From Phymatolithon calcareum (lineage: Eukaryota; Rhodophyta; Florideophyceae; Hapalidiales), in NCBI GenBank assembly GCA_977006965.1, contig OZ345352.1, positions 1,178,001 through 1,242,000 on the forward strand: a stretch of DNA of 64,000 bases, given 5' to 3'. The notes under the pieces are model-generated. The model saw nothing but the letters and a program-made list of their open reading frames with translations, did not search any database and was not told the DNA's origin. Position 1 is the stretch's first letter; each line of letters begins with the position of its first letter. The position numbers were made by a program, and so were the translations under genes. This document shows positions 38,690-49,330 of the stretch, in pieces.

Positions 38690-40816
38690 TTTATCTTGGT
38701 CATACAAGCGTTTCCACTTGGCACAAGATAAGATAATCCTAAAATCAGGCTACCTGAGGATAATCCGGATAACCAAAATGAGGATTATTTTATCCTAAAG
38801 ATTATCCTAAGCTATCCTACTTTGATTTCGCGATACGGTCAACATCAGAAATGCTCCACATCTCGCGATTCTCGTGAAGAAAGATCTGTACTTCGAAATT
38901 CATAGGTAGTATGCGCTTGCGTCGCCCGTTCAGGGCGTAACCAGCAACAGAAAAGAGACGCTCGCACATGTTTGAAATTGTTACCACAAATCGGGAGTCA
39001 ACATAGCATGCCGAAGTTCGCTGCTTGAGTTTTCTGCGCTTAAGAGCTCTTGCTGCGAGTGATAAGACTTCATCACTTTCACTTGAAGATGCCTCACGTT
39101 GTTCAACCTCGAGCGACTTCAACGACAATGTTTCGAATTGTTCAAGCTGTTTCCCGTCTTGCAGTTTACAGATGGCCATCTCGAAGACTGGGTCTTTTAC
39201 AATATCCGCCGTTGCGCTCAATCGATCAGTCAGATCTGGATGGTCGTGAATTACCTCGTCGAAGAACGTCCGCACTTCCGACAAAGTTACGCCCTCGCTT
39301 TGCAACACTTAGTGACTGAGTTCAGGTCGCCCAGCTGCTTGCATAGGTCGTGGACTTTTTTGTCTTCTCTTGGAGATAACAAAAAGTTTTCGATATCTGC
39401 AATATCGACGTCAACAAGCACGGAATGAATCTGCGTGTATCGATGGAACATTTCGTATGTAGAAAACCATCTCGTTGCGTTGTTGATCTTTGCACGCAAG
39501 TCAGTTTGCTTTCGCAGTTGCGCGGCAGCGATGGGATTTTTGAGCTTCTTCATAAGCTCATGTACACGTTCGATGAGATCTTGGTACTCACGTAGCTTGT
39601 CTTTCATGGCCAAATTAAAGCGATGACTTGCGCATCCGACAAATAACGTACCAGCCTTATCCGCAAGGGCCTTATTCGTGTTGCAGTTGTCGCCGATGAG
39701 CACAGCTACGTTGTCGAAGCTTTTCTTGAATGTACTCAGAACGAATTCCATGTACTCGTAGTGCTGCTGAGCACGCTGTGAGGTTTCTTCCTGAAAGGGT
39801 GAGAACCCGAGAAGAACTTTGCGATACCCAACTGGGGCATTGTACGGAAACGTGGCGTACATTGCAACGTAATGCGTGTCGCCGCACGACCACCCATCGA
39901 AGACAATTGCAAACTCGTCCGGTAAAAGTTGCGTTATTTTGTCTTCAACGCTTGACGTAAGCGCTTCCAAATATTTGGCAAGTGTCGTACGGGTGATAGG
40001 ATCTAACCGACTGTGTTTCCGAAATGTTGGATTTTCAACAACCGAGAATGGCTGCAGCCCATCCACGATGAACTCGATCCACCCGAAAATCTGAGTTGAT
40101 TTGCGTCGATAAAGGAAGTTGTTCGCATCATCTGTTACGGTAGATGATTTCGGCTTCGTACAGTTCTTTTCCGCCGTAGATCTCGCAGAAAACTCATCCA
40201 CCAGGACTTGATATTCTTTCGGGTGATCCGATCGAACATGACTGACGACGTTGGAATAGCTTGTTCCTCTTAGCTTTCGAGTTGTGCCACATTTGCAAAT
40301 CCAAACATTCGAACTTTCAGTTTGGCGACGAAAAAAGGCATCTCTCACAGATTTGCCAGGTACAGGCGCCATCGGAACTGAAGATGTTGAAACAGAACAG
40401 CTGAGATTGTAGTTGCTCCTCTTTTAAACGCCTGAAAAATGTAAGTCTAGCTTTCAGGAGATCTCGGCTCTTTAATTTAGCTTTAAGAAGGCGTGCATAA
40501 AAGTCGAAGTGACTGCCATAACAAAACGGACACAGTTTATGCTGGTGCTTACAGACATAATTGTATTCGGAATCTGGGGGTTTTACAGGGTTTTGTATAC
40601 GTAGACGATACGTGTAATAGGTTGACATAACGATGCAGTAAGGGATACAGTAAGGCGAGATAGCGGGAAAAGTGTGGTGAAGAATCAAGGGAGGAAATTA
40701 TCCAAGATTATCTTAGGATAATCCCACACCTCAATGTGCCAAAGATAAGATAATCCTCTCCTTGCACCGGACAAGGATAAAAAGATAAAAAGATTATCCG
40801 GATTATCCAAGATAAA
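38690..40816. mobile_element. hAT transposon with autonomous-type transposase
   Basis: The transposase gene is flanked by AT-rich subterminal arrays of GATAATCC-like units. TTTATCTTGG at 38690-38699 and its complement at 40807-40816 are the outermost inverted repeats found. An inner perfect inverted repeat is GGATAATCCGGATAA (38758-38772 and 40794-40808). TATGTTTGGAAGC occurs in direct orientation outside both ends (about 38662 and 40836). The true termini and an 8-bp target duplication could not be fixed. Confidence 0.65.
38817..40372 (-). pseudogene. hAT transposase with a single frameshift
   Basis: The protein starts at 40372 (MAPVPGKSVRDAFFRR). A BED-type zinc finger follows (ICKCGTTRKL...VVSHVRSDH, residues 24-50). 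The RNase-H-like core has AIVFDGWSCGDTHYVAMYA (first catalytic Asp), VAVLIGDNCNTNKALADKAG (second Asp) and VGCASHRFNLAMKD. After DLCKQLGDLNSVTK near 39310 the frame shifts by one base, and the rest is read in another frame from 39308: LQSEGVTLSEVRTFFDEV and the C-terminal dimerisation region NMCERLFSVAGYALNGRR ending at 38817. All motifs are recognisable, and the one frameshift is the only visible lesion. It excises and inserts its element. Confidence 0.85.
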
Positions 40817-40829
40817 GATATATCTTTAT

Positions 40830-41650
40830 ACATTTATGTTTGGAAGCGTCATCGCCGACAAAAGGCGTACTTGTAATGGCCGCGGAGAACATAGACATCA
40901 GAATCAGCGACGATGTCACTGCGCCCTTCCACTTTGTGCCATTAGTTTCCGCCTGTGTATTCGTAATAGTTTCGTGCGCCGCGGGATCGTGTGATGATGT
41001 CGCAAAACGGCAATGAACAGTTCAGAATAAAAGAAGACCTTAATGCCTTTCGCGAGCTCAGCATCGTAGAACCTCACGGAGGTCTACGTGCCGTTCAAGA
41101 CGGTTTTTGCACACCAGTTCAAAAGCACTGCTTGCTGCCCCAGACAGGGAATAAGATTGCTATTATTAGTAGTAGTTGTCGTTGTGATCCGCTATGACCG
41201 CTGGTTGAGCGTAACTGGGACTGTGTATGGCGCGACGCCTGCACCGGCCACTGTTCTCCGTGCGCTCCCGAAGGAGCACTGAGCCGACCAACACTTGTTT
41301 TTTATCAGTGCACCTGTGCAAAGTGCGTATATTACTTGGAATCGAATTACTTTTTTATTCAAAAACTAGCAGAAATTTCATTGGCGGCAATTAAAAATAA
41401 TTTTCGCCCGTGTTTTCTTTGTGCGTAACTAAATTACAAGCGTTGTAAAATCTAGAGCCTCTGTCGCGCGAAAATTTTCTTTATTCACTGCTAAAAGTAG
41501 CGCGCTGTTTTCTTAATGTATCAAATAGAAAGGACACTAAAATTATTGTACTGTGAAAGGACAGAATCAAGCAAAAGGTAGAGGATTGCGTGGAATTGCG
41601 CCACAAAGGGACAGCATACAGAATGCATGTCTGACGAAGCTAAAGAACGA
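40830..41650. other. Unassigned sequence
   Basis: No gene or repeat recognised. Short frames near 40991-41282 overlap each other and lack motifs. Confidence 0.4.
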
Positions 41651-41654
41651 AAGT

Positions 41655-41755
41655 AGAGTTAATGAACGCATCTGCTGACGCTTGAACAAACCAGCACCCC
41701 TTGCTGTAAGCGAGAGCTCCAGGCCTCCCCCACTTGAAAAAGGTCAATATGAATT
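41655..41755 (-). repeat. Short dispersed repeat shared with 4.43-4.53 kb
   Basis: Inverted copy of 4430-4525, including TTGCTGTAAGCGAGAGCTCC. Confidence 0.6.
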
Positions 41756-42659
41756 AGCCTGCAGGAGTACGCGATTGATGTCGCGGCAGACTGACTGTCG
41801 ACACAACTGAAGCGCAAGTAGCGCAATTTGCATGCTAGCAAGCACCGTAGCTGCAGCTGCAAGGCACTGCAAACCCTGGATGTACCCCTCGGCCTGAATC
41901 AAGGAAGATAACTACAAAGACCAAATGTAGAATAGCCAGAAGTAAGTTTTACTTTGCTCAACTCGCCCCACCCGAGCTCCCCCCTCCTTCTCCAGCGCCT
42001 GCAGCTCCTCTCCTTTTTATCCTCGCACGATATCTTGTCAGATCCGCAAGGTGCGACGCTGCGAACATTCTCCGCCTCTAAATTAGTCGCCACTTATTCT
42101 CGGCCACTTGTGACCACTTGTCTAGAGCCGGAGTACTAAAACAATTGGATTCTGTTAAAACTCATTTCAAATAGGCGGACATCTCCTTCCATGGATCCAC
42201 ATCCTCCGGACATACTACATAAGGTCATCCAAATCATAACGAAAGAAGTCCATCTCCCTTGGACTTTCACAGTTATGATCTTGCCTTGGGCGATTGAACG
42301 CGCAAAGTTTAGAATACCCGTAATATAAGATTTATCACTACCTCCTTGCTCTACAAGCGGCAGTACTTGTGCGAAGCTGTTCGATCTACGCAAGCAACCC
42401 ATTCCCTGCAATTTCGAGACATGATCGTAAGAGAAGCATGCGAATATCGTGAAGCACCCTGCTTTGCCCCTAGAGATCAGAGGCAGAAGCGTGGGACTTT
42501 CCTCATTGAAAAGGGCACTACTCGCTGTTCCAGCTTTCAGTCCTCGTAGATTGTTAGACGGGTTGTATCAAGCTTCTACAGTTGCGTTGTATTCTATTTC
42601 CTTATCGCCACTCAAACGTATTTCTCTGTCAAGAGTAAGGGTACACCATTTCATTTGTA

Positions 42660-42890
42660 AAAGAGATGCTGGAAATGGCAGTTGATACTTTTCTATTGCA
42701 ATTTTTTTAAAGCCCCACAGTCATACGAATATACGGGCAAGGCTGGCAGTTGATACTGTCCAAAGAAAATGTCCGAAATCAACTACTGAAATGAGATCGT
42801 AAGCGAAGGGTTGTAGCGTAACGAAAAGCCTCTCAGGTGCAATGATAATGGACAAAGGGAGTTTCAAATAAAGAGAAATCCAATGCGTCA
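42660..42890 (+). mobile_element. LINE 3' end, family A, containing a 54-bp family X micro-insertion
   Basis: Family A sequence (GAGATGCTGGAAATGGCAG at 42664, continuing after 42757 with CCAAAGAAAATGTCCG and the usual 3' UTR) is split by 42690-42743. The split is bordered by TGGCAGTTGATACT at 42676-42689 and 42744-42757, a perfect 14-bp target duplication. The inserted 54 bp are only the last bases of family X in minus orientation (AAAGCCCCACAGTCATACGA). Confidence 0.85.
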
Positions 42891-42986
42891 TCTTTATTCT
42901 CGTATGTTCCAAGATCATCCGCGAGTGCAGAATTTGAACTTATTAGCTACTGTATCATGCCAGCGCAGCATGCACTTTCATTTCAC

Positions 42987-43346
42987 TCACGCACCATCGT
43001 TGAAACAACTGTAGAACTTGCGAAGTTCGTTTTCAGTAATACAAACTTGAGCTCCTGGAAAAACTGTGTACTGAATTTCCATACCGCACTGGTTCATCTT
43101 GAAAAGTGCAGTAATCGGGTATTTCTGTAGAAGACAAGGAAGAGTCTTCAAAGTTTCCATGGAGCTGTAGCAAATCGTAGAGCCAGTGCACTGAATCTTG
43201 ATATCGGATGCACACTTCTTGATACGAGGAGGAATAAAGTCAGGCACGACGCTACATTTTTCCGCCACTGTGTCGCGTGGGGCCGCCGACGTAAAGGTAA
43301 CAAAGGCAAGGGCAACGAACGTGATGACGAGCATTTTTGAAGCCAT
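42987..43346 (-). CDS. Small secreted cysteine-rich protein, copy 2
   Basis: 119 residues. The ATG at 43346 corresponds to that of copy 1. The protein differs from copy 1 at only a few positions (for example RIKKC for RVKKC and TLPCLLQKYP for NLPCLLQEYP). The signal peptide and all eight cysteines are retained. The upstream region to about 43615 is nearly identical to that of copy 1, including the TATATTC at 43419-43425. The 3' flank keeps an AATAAA (42893-42898, minus strand), just before the inserted LINE end. It is probably functional. The function is unknown. Confidence 0.8.
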   Translation of the reverse strand: MASKMLVITFVALAFVTFTSAAPRDTVAEKCSVVPDFIPPRIKKCASDIKIQCTGSTICYSSMETLKTLPCLLQKYPITALFKMNQCGMEIQYTVFPGAQVCITENELRKFYSCFNDGA

Positions 43347-43699
43347 AGCGGTTGTGGCGGAAGCAGATGGCAAAAATGAGGTGGCACTATAATGAGTGTG
43401 GGTCGTTTTCTGATTCGAGAATATACGAGCGGGGAGCCGCTTAAATGCAGAAGTCGGGCATATTCAAAATGCGCTCCTTTGAAATACCTGCTGTATCCGC
43501 TGTGACAGAGAGCACAGCATTAAAGCAGCGTACAGTGCTTCGTTTCGGAGCAAAAAACCAAAGGAAAAAGTGGAGAAAATAATGCGCCCTTTACGACGCG
43601 TACTTTCGCCAACAGTGGCCCATATCTTCAGAAGTCTGTGGGACTTTTAAATAAACTTGAATTAAAAATAACTTCTCGTGAGGGCCCGTGTGAGTCTTT

Positions 43700-43856
43700 T
43701 GAAAAAGAAAGTAGATTTTTATTTAAAAGTTACCATCGCATCTGCTGACTCTTGGTGTAGCATTTCGAGTGTGGAAGAGTGAGAAGCAGCCCTGTTACTC
43801 AAATTCAGGTTTTAGGAACTTTTAAAATAAAACATCACATATCCCTCAGTAAATCC
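43700..43856. mobile_element. Adjacent LINE 3' ends, families P (minus) and B (plus)
   Basis: 43705-43755 is a family P end in minus orientation (TTTTTATTTAAAAGTTACCA, TCGCATCTGCTGAC). 43765-43856 is a family B end in plus orientation (GTGAGAAGCAGCCCTGTTAC, AATAAAACATCACATATCCC). Confidence 0.7.
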
Positions 43857-44035
43857 ACTTTATTACGATCTGCTTGAGCATCAGAGCACCGTTAGTCGTC
43901 TGTACATTGCATCTATGTGGACGTGTTCTGACTCTGGGGGTATACATCTAATCCTTTACTGCGTGGAGCGAAGAATGGCGGTAGAAGAAAACGTGATCTT
44001 TTAAATTGCCAATTTCATTCATCATAAAAACTTGG
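43857..44035 (+). repeat. Segment shared with the 3' flank of the vWA genes
   Basis: AAATCCACTTTATTACGATC, GAGCATCAGAGCACCG, ATCTATGTGGACGTG and GAGCGAAGAATGGCGG match 18720-18890 and, inverted, 18410-18560. The preceding family B end is also shared with the palindrome spacer, so the block was duplicated as a unit. Confidence 0.75.
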
Positions 44036-44048
44036 AGTCAGACATCAC

Positions 44049-44345
44049 ATGGAGACCCTGCATCGCAACTTGGCAGTCAATGAACTCACAAAAGAAGACA
44101 AAGCGGCAACCGAGAATGCACTACATGACCTTTTGCTCTGCAGCAAAAGCATCATCGGAGTTTGCAGAATGAAGAAGGCCCGCACGGGAAGAAAAAGCGA
44201 CGCTTCGAAAACTGTTAGGAAGAATTATCCAAAACAATCGAGTACATGCAAGGGGCTCAGATAGAATACCCGCCCTAGTGACGGTAGCACCTGAGGAAGC
44301 CTTGCCTGTATATTCGTATGACTGTGGGGCTTTAAAAAAATTAAA
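44049..44345 (+). pseudogene. LINE 3' end, family X
   Basis: The coding remnant METLHRNLAVNELTKEDKAATENAL matches the family X C-terminus at 27.9-28.1 kb. The 3' UTR has GCACCTGAGGAAGCCTTGCC and GTATGACTGTGGGGCTTTAA, and the tail is AAATTAAATAAAAAATTAAA. Confidence 0.8.
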
Positions 44346-44366
44346 TAAAAAATTAAAAAAGAGCAG

Positions 44367-44405
44367 GACAGTTAACTTCTTTCCTTCGGGAAAAAGTTAA
44401 CTGTC
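44367..44405. repeat. Stable hairpin with a TTCG loop
   Basis: Arms GACAGTTAACTT (44367-44378) and AAGTTAACTGTC (44394-44405) are perfect complements. The intervening bases add TTTCC-TTCG-GGAAA, so an RNA would have a C(UUCG)G tetraloop on a stem of about 17 pairs with one mismatch. Confidence 0.85.
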
Positions 44406-45250
44406 TCGTTCTTCTCGTTTGGCATCCCTTTCGGCGCGAATTTATGATTTGACCCGCGCTCGGCGTTTAGATCATTGGCACTTGGAAGCACTAAGTCAAA
44501 TGCTACAGTGTTTGAAAAGAGGAATTTTGCGAACATATTCCTTAATGGCAGCCAGAATCACAGATTGCGTTTCTCTCTTCTGCAGAAGAGAGGGAATGAT
44601 GCGATCAGAGCAGCATTTTCAATAGATAGGCACATCGAGCACGTTTAAATCCGAAAAGATACTTAAAGTGACAAAGCAGAACTGCTGTACGGATGAGGCC
44701 GAGTTTACGATAGAGATGACCTACTCTCCCAAACCCCACAGGTCGGAGGCACTTCGACTCGCAACGTGGTGCCTCGCGAGTAAGAGGCGCCTCTCGACGA
44801 CTCTCAAATTCTGGTAAAAAAGTCGCTTTTGAGGAACTGTAATGTCCTCCAATTCCATCTGTATCATATCCACTGCCTATTTCAGTCGAACAAATTATGA
44901 ATAAATCAAATCTGAACCTATCATACATCGTTGATGACATCCTCTGCTAACGTCATTGTTACTCTTTGCTTACAGAAAATAGCGCGCAAAATTAGGCCCT
45001 AAATACATTGCCGACGTGGCTTACACAGTGCTGTAAGGACACTCGCGAGGCGCCTCTTTTTGGGGCGACTCGCGAGTCGACATCTTTCAAAATAGGCGCC
45101 TCAAAGGCGTAGGAGTCGAGAGGCGATGTTCATCTCTAGTTTACAATACTGCAGTGGCATGAGATCCTCCAGCATTTGTTGTGCTCTCCAATCAAAGTTA
45201 ATGACGTATTACAGCGTTGCACTGCTGTGCAGAACAACGGTAAACAGTGT
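44400..45250 (+). repeat. Dispersed repeat with a conserved short frame (partner 16080-16470)
   Basis: The 69-residue frame at 44419-44625 with SQMLQCL, ITDCV and EGMMRSEQ matches the minus-strand frame at 16.3-16.5 kb. The match resumes at about 45147 after the insertion at 44711-45138. Confidence 0.6.
44711..45138. mobile_element. Non-autonomous hAT-like element, 428 bp
   Basis: The ends are TAGAGATGA (44711) and its complement TCATCTCTA (45138). It is flanked by GTTTACGA (44703-44710) and GTTTACAA (45139-45146), an 8-bp target duplication with one mismatch. The paralogous site near 16.16 kb lacks it. The interior has GAGGCGCCTC and CGACTCGCGAGTCG palindromes near both ends and no transposase. 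Confidence 0.8.
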
Positions 45251-45284
45251 ATGGTTAGTACCTGGCCTCCCCATATGGGGCACA

Positions 45285-45990
45285 GGGGGGGGGGATTTTA
45301 AGTTTTTATTTTGAAGCCCTCAACGCCAGCATTCACCAACATCATAGCAACTTCTCCTTAGTATCTGTCTACGCAATGCAATACCATATCCCAAATAAAT
45401 TAACATCACTGTATCATCCCTTCTGTCATATGGATCTTTAATTTCAGAAAATCGTTATTGTTGTTTCGTTTCTTCACCACACAATATTTCTACCTTTGAC
45501 CTTGTTAGAATCCTCTGTAGGATACTTAGGCATTTCTCCAATGTAAGCAGATGGATTCGCGGCGGGAATCGACCGAAACCCCACTTAACTGCGAGAAATC
45601 GGTGTATTCGCGACTGAATTTGAACTGCCGTGTGCGCTTTTTCATTCAAATCGACGGCAATCTTACCTTCTTTTTCGTCTTCTTTTTCACTCCATACTGA
45701 GCCGAGGCGCAGTTTCTCATGCCTTGGGGTCACTTATCCGGCTCCATCTCGTTTAGCGTGGTCTCGCAAGAGTTGGTATTCTTGCAGATACAGGTTTTCC
45801 CTCTCCGGATGGCTTACAGTAGTGTACACAGAACGAGAGCGGAAACTGTCGTGCAAAGCAGCGTGTGCCTCTCTGGTCGCCACTGGATGCATAACGAGCC
45901 GATTGGAGTGGACGTTCGCAGAACAGGAACTCTTTCCGGAATATTCCATTTGTAAATCAGAATGCTCGATCTAGTTCACCATTCCACGTT
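45285..45990 (-). pseudogene. LINE 3' end, family C, with a poly(C) tail
   Basis: On the minus strand: KEGKIAVDLNEKAHTAVQIQSRIHR, LAVKWGFGRFPP, a C-terminus at 45455, a 3' UTR with GGCGTTGAGGGCTTC, AAATAAAAA, and then ten C residues (ten G on the plus strand, 45285-45294). The upstream part (LHDSFRSRSVYTTVSHPERENLYLQEYQ near 45800) is in another frame. It is 5'-truncated near 45990. Confidence 0.8.
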
Positions 45991-46029
45991 TCCCATCCAT
46001 TTATCGTAAATATGAAGAATTGGGAATTT

Positions 46030-46550
46030 TTACTAGCGCATCTACAGACGCTTGGGGCAAATTTGTGATCCACAAACGGCCACGAACAGGGGTTTTCTTG
46101 GTTCAACGTCCGGTGCTGAAATTGAGCTTATTGCACTTCAACGCATACTCGGGTCCAAGATGATGGACAAAGCGACTGAATATGAATGGAAAAGACTATC
46201 TCAAACTCTCATATGAAGAGAAACTCGAATCAAGGAAATGTTAGGAAAATAGAATGCGGAAAGTTAGAGAAATTGAGAAGCTGCCCCGTTACTCACAGTG
46301 AGCGCTTGGGTGCTTTTAAAATAAATCAGCATATATCCCCGCTTTCATGATCGGGTGCGACTCGATCTGGTGGAATACCAAAACCTACCTCTGACCCAAA
46401 TTTGGGCCTCGACGGGGAAAATATCACTGTACTGGGTCACGCATAGTAGACGCGAAGTGGGATAGGTGATTTCATGTTTCGGTCGCAACCCTGGCCGCTT
46501 GAAACATAGAAAGTACTTCTTCCTGTTCTCTTCTTGTGTAGGAAAAAGCA
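46030..46550. mobile_element. Cluster of LINE 3' ends: P (minus), B (plus), P (minus)
   Basis: 46030-46110 has AGCGCATCTACAGACGCTTGG (P, minus). 46110-46344 has the family B terminus with GAGAAGCTGCCCCGTTACTC and AAAATAAATCAGCATATATCCC (plus). 46345-46550 has TGGAATACCAAAACCTACCTC and GGGCCTCGACGGGGAAAATA (P, minus), including codons for the C-terminus (GAAGTACTTTC near 46515). Confidence 0.7.
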
Positions 46551-46672
46551 TCGTTTGAAGAAATTTTAATTGTTATTAAACTTGTCAAAAAACTAAAATT
46601 TATTTCGTACGCTACTCTCTATGCTTTAGCTCCTCAATGCAAGTAACATCTCCGCCATCGCAGGCGGTAAGG

Positions 46673-47510
46673 TCAATCATTGATTATCATGGACTGAGTC
46701 GCTTTGTCGATGTGGTTTCGCTTCGCCTCAACAATATTGTGGATGTTCGGCCTGGCGCATGCTCGCGAGAAGTGACTGGTGTTTCCGTACAAGGAGCAGT
46801 GACGGGCCCTCATTTCGGAGGGCAAGTAGGGCCTCTTGCGCTTGCGGCCCGGCTTAGCGGCAAGGTCAAACGGCACCAAATCATCCTGTACTAGCTGGTC
46901 ACCAGCGACTGCAACACGAGTGATGCTGCCCTCGATGAGTCCCCAGACCAGTTCTTGTCTCACAGGTCGAACGCGACCCGATGCTGCGCCAAACGTCTAG
47001 AAGCGCGCAAAGGTGCAGCGACGATGTGGTTACATGGCCGGTGGTGCTCTTCAAAGTGGCGGCAAGAGCACGTAGTGCGGTAGTCGCTGTTAACTACCAC
47101 ATGGAATGGTGTCACTTCTCTGCTAACAACACACCTCACCTTGTCACTTTCCATGATCTCGGGCTCCACAAGCAGCTTCTCCGCTCGGAGGATTTTTTCC
47201 TGGTGCTTCTTGTAGCAGTAAGGCGTGAGGAACTTGCCCGTCGATGTACCTTGCCAATAGACGTGTTGTCGGCGATTACAAGCTTGACAACGTCCTCAAA
47301 GTTTGCTCCAGGGTAGTCGCCCACCCTTACCACGAGCTCTTTCTTCTCCATGACTTCAGATTGGGCGAGAACGTTTTGAGTTAGCTTAGCAGTCAATTGC
47401 GACGAAGTGCAGAGTACTTTGCGTAGCGGATGAGTAGCGTAATGATAAGCAGCCGACCAGCTTACATCATAACGAGTAGTAGTTTTTGCAAGGGGTGCGA
47501 ATTTTGCCAC
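46673..47510 (-). pseudogene. MULE (Mutator-like) transposase C-terminal remnant
   Basis: Three overlapping minus-strand frames encode consecutive parts. The first, 47136-47510, has RKVLCTSSQLTAKLTQNVLAQSEV. The second, 46960-47169, has VVVNSDYRTTCSCRHFEEHHRPCNHIVAA, a SWIM zinc finger (CxC...CxH). The third, 46673-46963, has GRKRKRPYLPSEM and a degraded CCHC knuckle (CSLYGNTSHFSRAC). SWIM followed by a basic linker and a knuckle is the usual end of MULE/FAR1-type transposases. The catalytic DDE part is missing and frames are broken. Confidence 0.75.
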
Positions 47511-47889
47511 CTTTTTCGGTCCATGCAGAGAATTTCTTCAATTAAAATTTGTTCATATTTTTGAAATATAAAAATGTAAATTGCATTATTTATAGGATGG
47601 ACTCTACATTATTTAGGACTGTGTTGAGCTCCCAAGTTCTTTTGCAGTTTTGAAAAGAGCTTTGCAGAATTGCACTTGCATTGTATTATGTAACACGTTG
47701 ATTTGATTAACACACTATTTTTGTGTAAAGTGGGCATTTTCTGGTCGATTTTGGGACAAAAAGGAGTGCGATTTTTTGTTCTTCGACTTTTTTAAATGGA
47801 ATAAAAGACAAGAACGAGTAAGAAATGTGAGCATGTTTAGCGATATTAGAAAACATCGGTGCGCTGATGTGTAGTCCTTCCAAGTTAGT

Positions 47890-49050
47890 AATTTGGCAGG
47901 ATTATTTGCTGATGATGTTCTTCTTCAGGCTAAAAATGCCAAAGGGTTGCAAAAACTATTGGACATAGCCACGAAGTGGGCAAGCGAGAACTCCATGAAA
48001 TGGAACACAAATCCAGGAAAGAGTGAGGTCCTTAAGTACAAAGGCCTCCCAAAGAAGAAATTTTTCCTTGCAGGAAAAGAGCTGCACCAGGCCTGGAGAC
48101 TTTCATACCTGGGGATCAGTATGGACAATAACGGAGTCACGGACGATACAGCAATTGCAAGAGTTCGAAATGCGGTGGGATGTATACGCAAACTCCGCCA
48201 AATAGGCGTGAACGTCAGAGGATTCCAGCCAGCCACTTGCATCAGGATTTTTAAATCATTGATTCTCCCCAAATGGGAGTATGCCATCCATCTGACCCCG
48301 ATCACCAAACGTCTGTTATCGGCAATCGAAGCAGCAGAAGGTCTTTTCTTCACGTATGTTTTCGGAAAATATGCCGAACATCGAAGGGAGCGGATGCGAG
48401 TGCTCTGCCGACTCGCCAGCCCACAGTTGAGGAGAGCGCACCAGGCTGAAAGGTTCGCCTTAAGCCTGGTAAGACGGAAGAAGTACCTTGAGCTCGCAGA
48501 AGAATACCAAGGAAGAGAAGAAGACCTGGAAGATGTGTCAAAGGATATTGGACATCTTAGAGAAGAGAAGCACCTCAAAGAAGCTCTAAAACAAGCAGAA
48601 GAAGGTAAGGTATCAAAAAGAGGACGCATACGGGAAGCAGCAAAAATATGGACGTTGGAAGAAGAGGGACGGACAGTTAAAATCCCGGTCGACAAGCCGA
48701 ATGAACTACCAGGAGTGTTACGTACAAGGGACAGAACGGCGCGGCTGAGATGCCTGAGATTTCTTTTCAACAGAGCTCCTTTGTGGAGAAAATCAGTTTT
48801 AGCGAAGTACTTTGGACACGGAGCTGTGGTTGAGCTCGTTGTGCTCCAACGCACACTACGGTGCATGAAGATGGACCAAGAAACAGAATACGAATGCGAA
48901 CGACTCACTCGAGCCCTCACAGGGAGAGAAACTCGGATTAAGGAGATATTAGGAGGCTAGTAGAGAGATGAATGTGGAAGATAGCGAGAAGCTGCCCTGT
49001 TAATCAAATTGAGGTTTTGGGAGCTTCTAAAATAAATCAACATATAACCC
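47890..49050 (+). pseudogene. 5'-truncated LINE ORF2 C-terminal part and 3' end, family B
   Basis: The frame is open from about 47893 to the stop at 48958-48960, 355 residues. It starts at the FADD box (GLFADDVLLQAKN), just after the truncation point, and continues with NSMKWNTNPGKSEVLKY, WRLSYLGISMDNN, KWEYAIHLTPITKRL, MRVLCRLASPQ, PNELPGVLRTRDRTARLRC, PLWRKSVLAKYF and ECERLTRALTG. The 3' UTR ends GGGAGCTTCTAAAATAAATC and CATATAACCCC near 49050. There is no start codon or first catalytic motif, so it is a dead 5'-truncated copy with an otherwise clean frame, hence a fairly recent insertion. Confidence 0.85.
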
Positions 49051-49244
49051 CATGTCGATACATGGGCCCAAAAACGGCGATTAGAGGAGTATGAGATGAT
49101 AGTGTACAACCCAATGCAACGGCACAGCTACTGTCAGCAGCAGTTTTGCAATTGCATTGGTTTGTACAGCACTTCAGGAGTGCGAGCACATAGTGCGTGC
49201 ACTATTGGTCATTAGAGTATGAACCATCGAGCGGCACGGTTGTT

Positions 49245-49330
49245 TTTTTAATTCGAGTTTATTTAAAAGCCCCGCAGACTTCCGAAGATGTGGGCGAGGC
49301 TTCCTCTGATGCTACCTACCTTTATGCAGC
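49245..49330 (-). mobile_element. LINE 3' end, family X, minus orientation
   Basis: TTTATTTAAAAGCCCCGCAG, CGAAGATGTGGGCGAGGCTTC. Only the last part of the 3' UTR. Confidence 0.7.

Larger units (their letters stand above)
42280..43615 (-). repeat. Segmental duplication, right copy (inverted partner 3300-4400)
   Basis: Contains secreted-protein gene 2 and its flanks. Homology to 3.3-4.4 kb is interrupted at 42660-42890 by family A and X LINE ends. Confidence 0.8.

Noticed and set aside
45270-45285. CCCCATATGGGG palindrome beside the poly(C) tail
   Set aside because: Only 12 bp and not repeated at the other family C copy, so likely a chance feature of the insertion site.
47925-48920. 331-codon minus-strand frame
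   Set aside because: It is the antisense shadow of the family B RT frame; the plus strand has the RT motifs.
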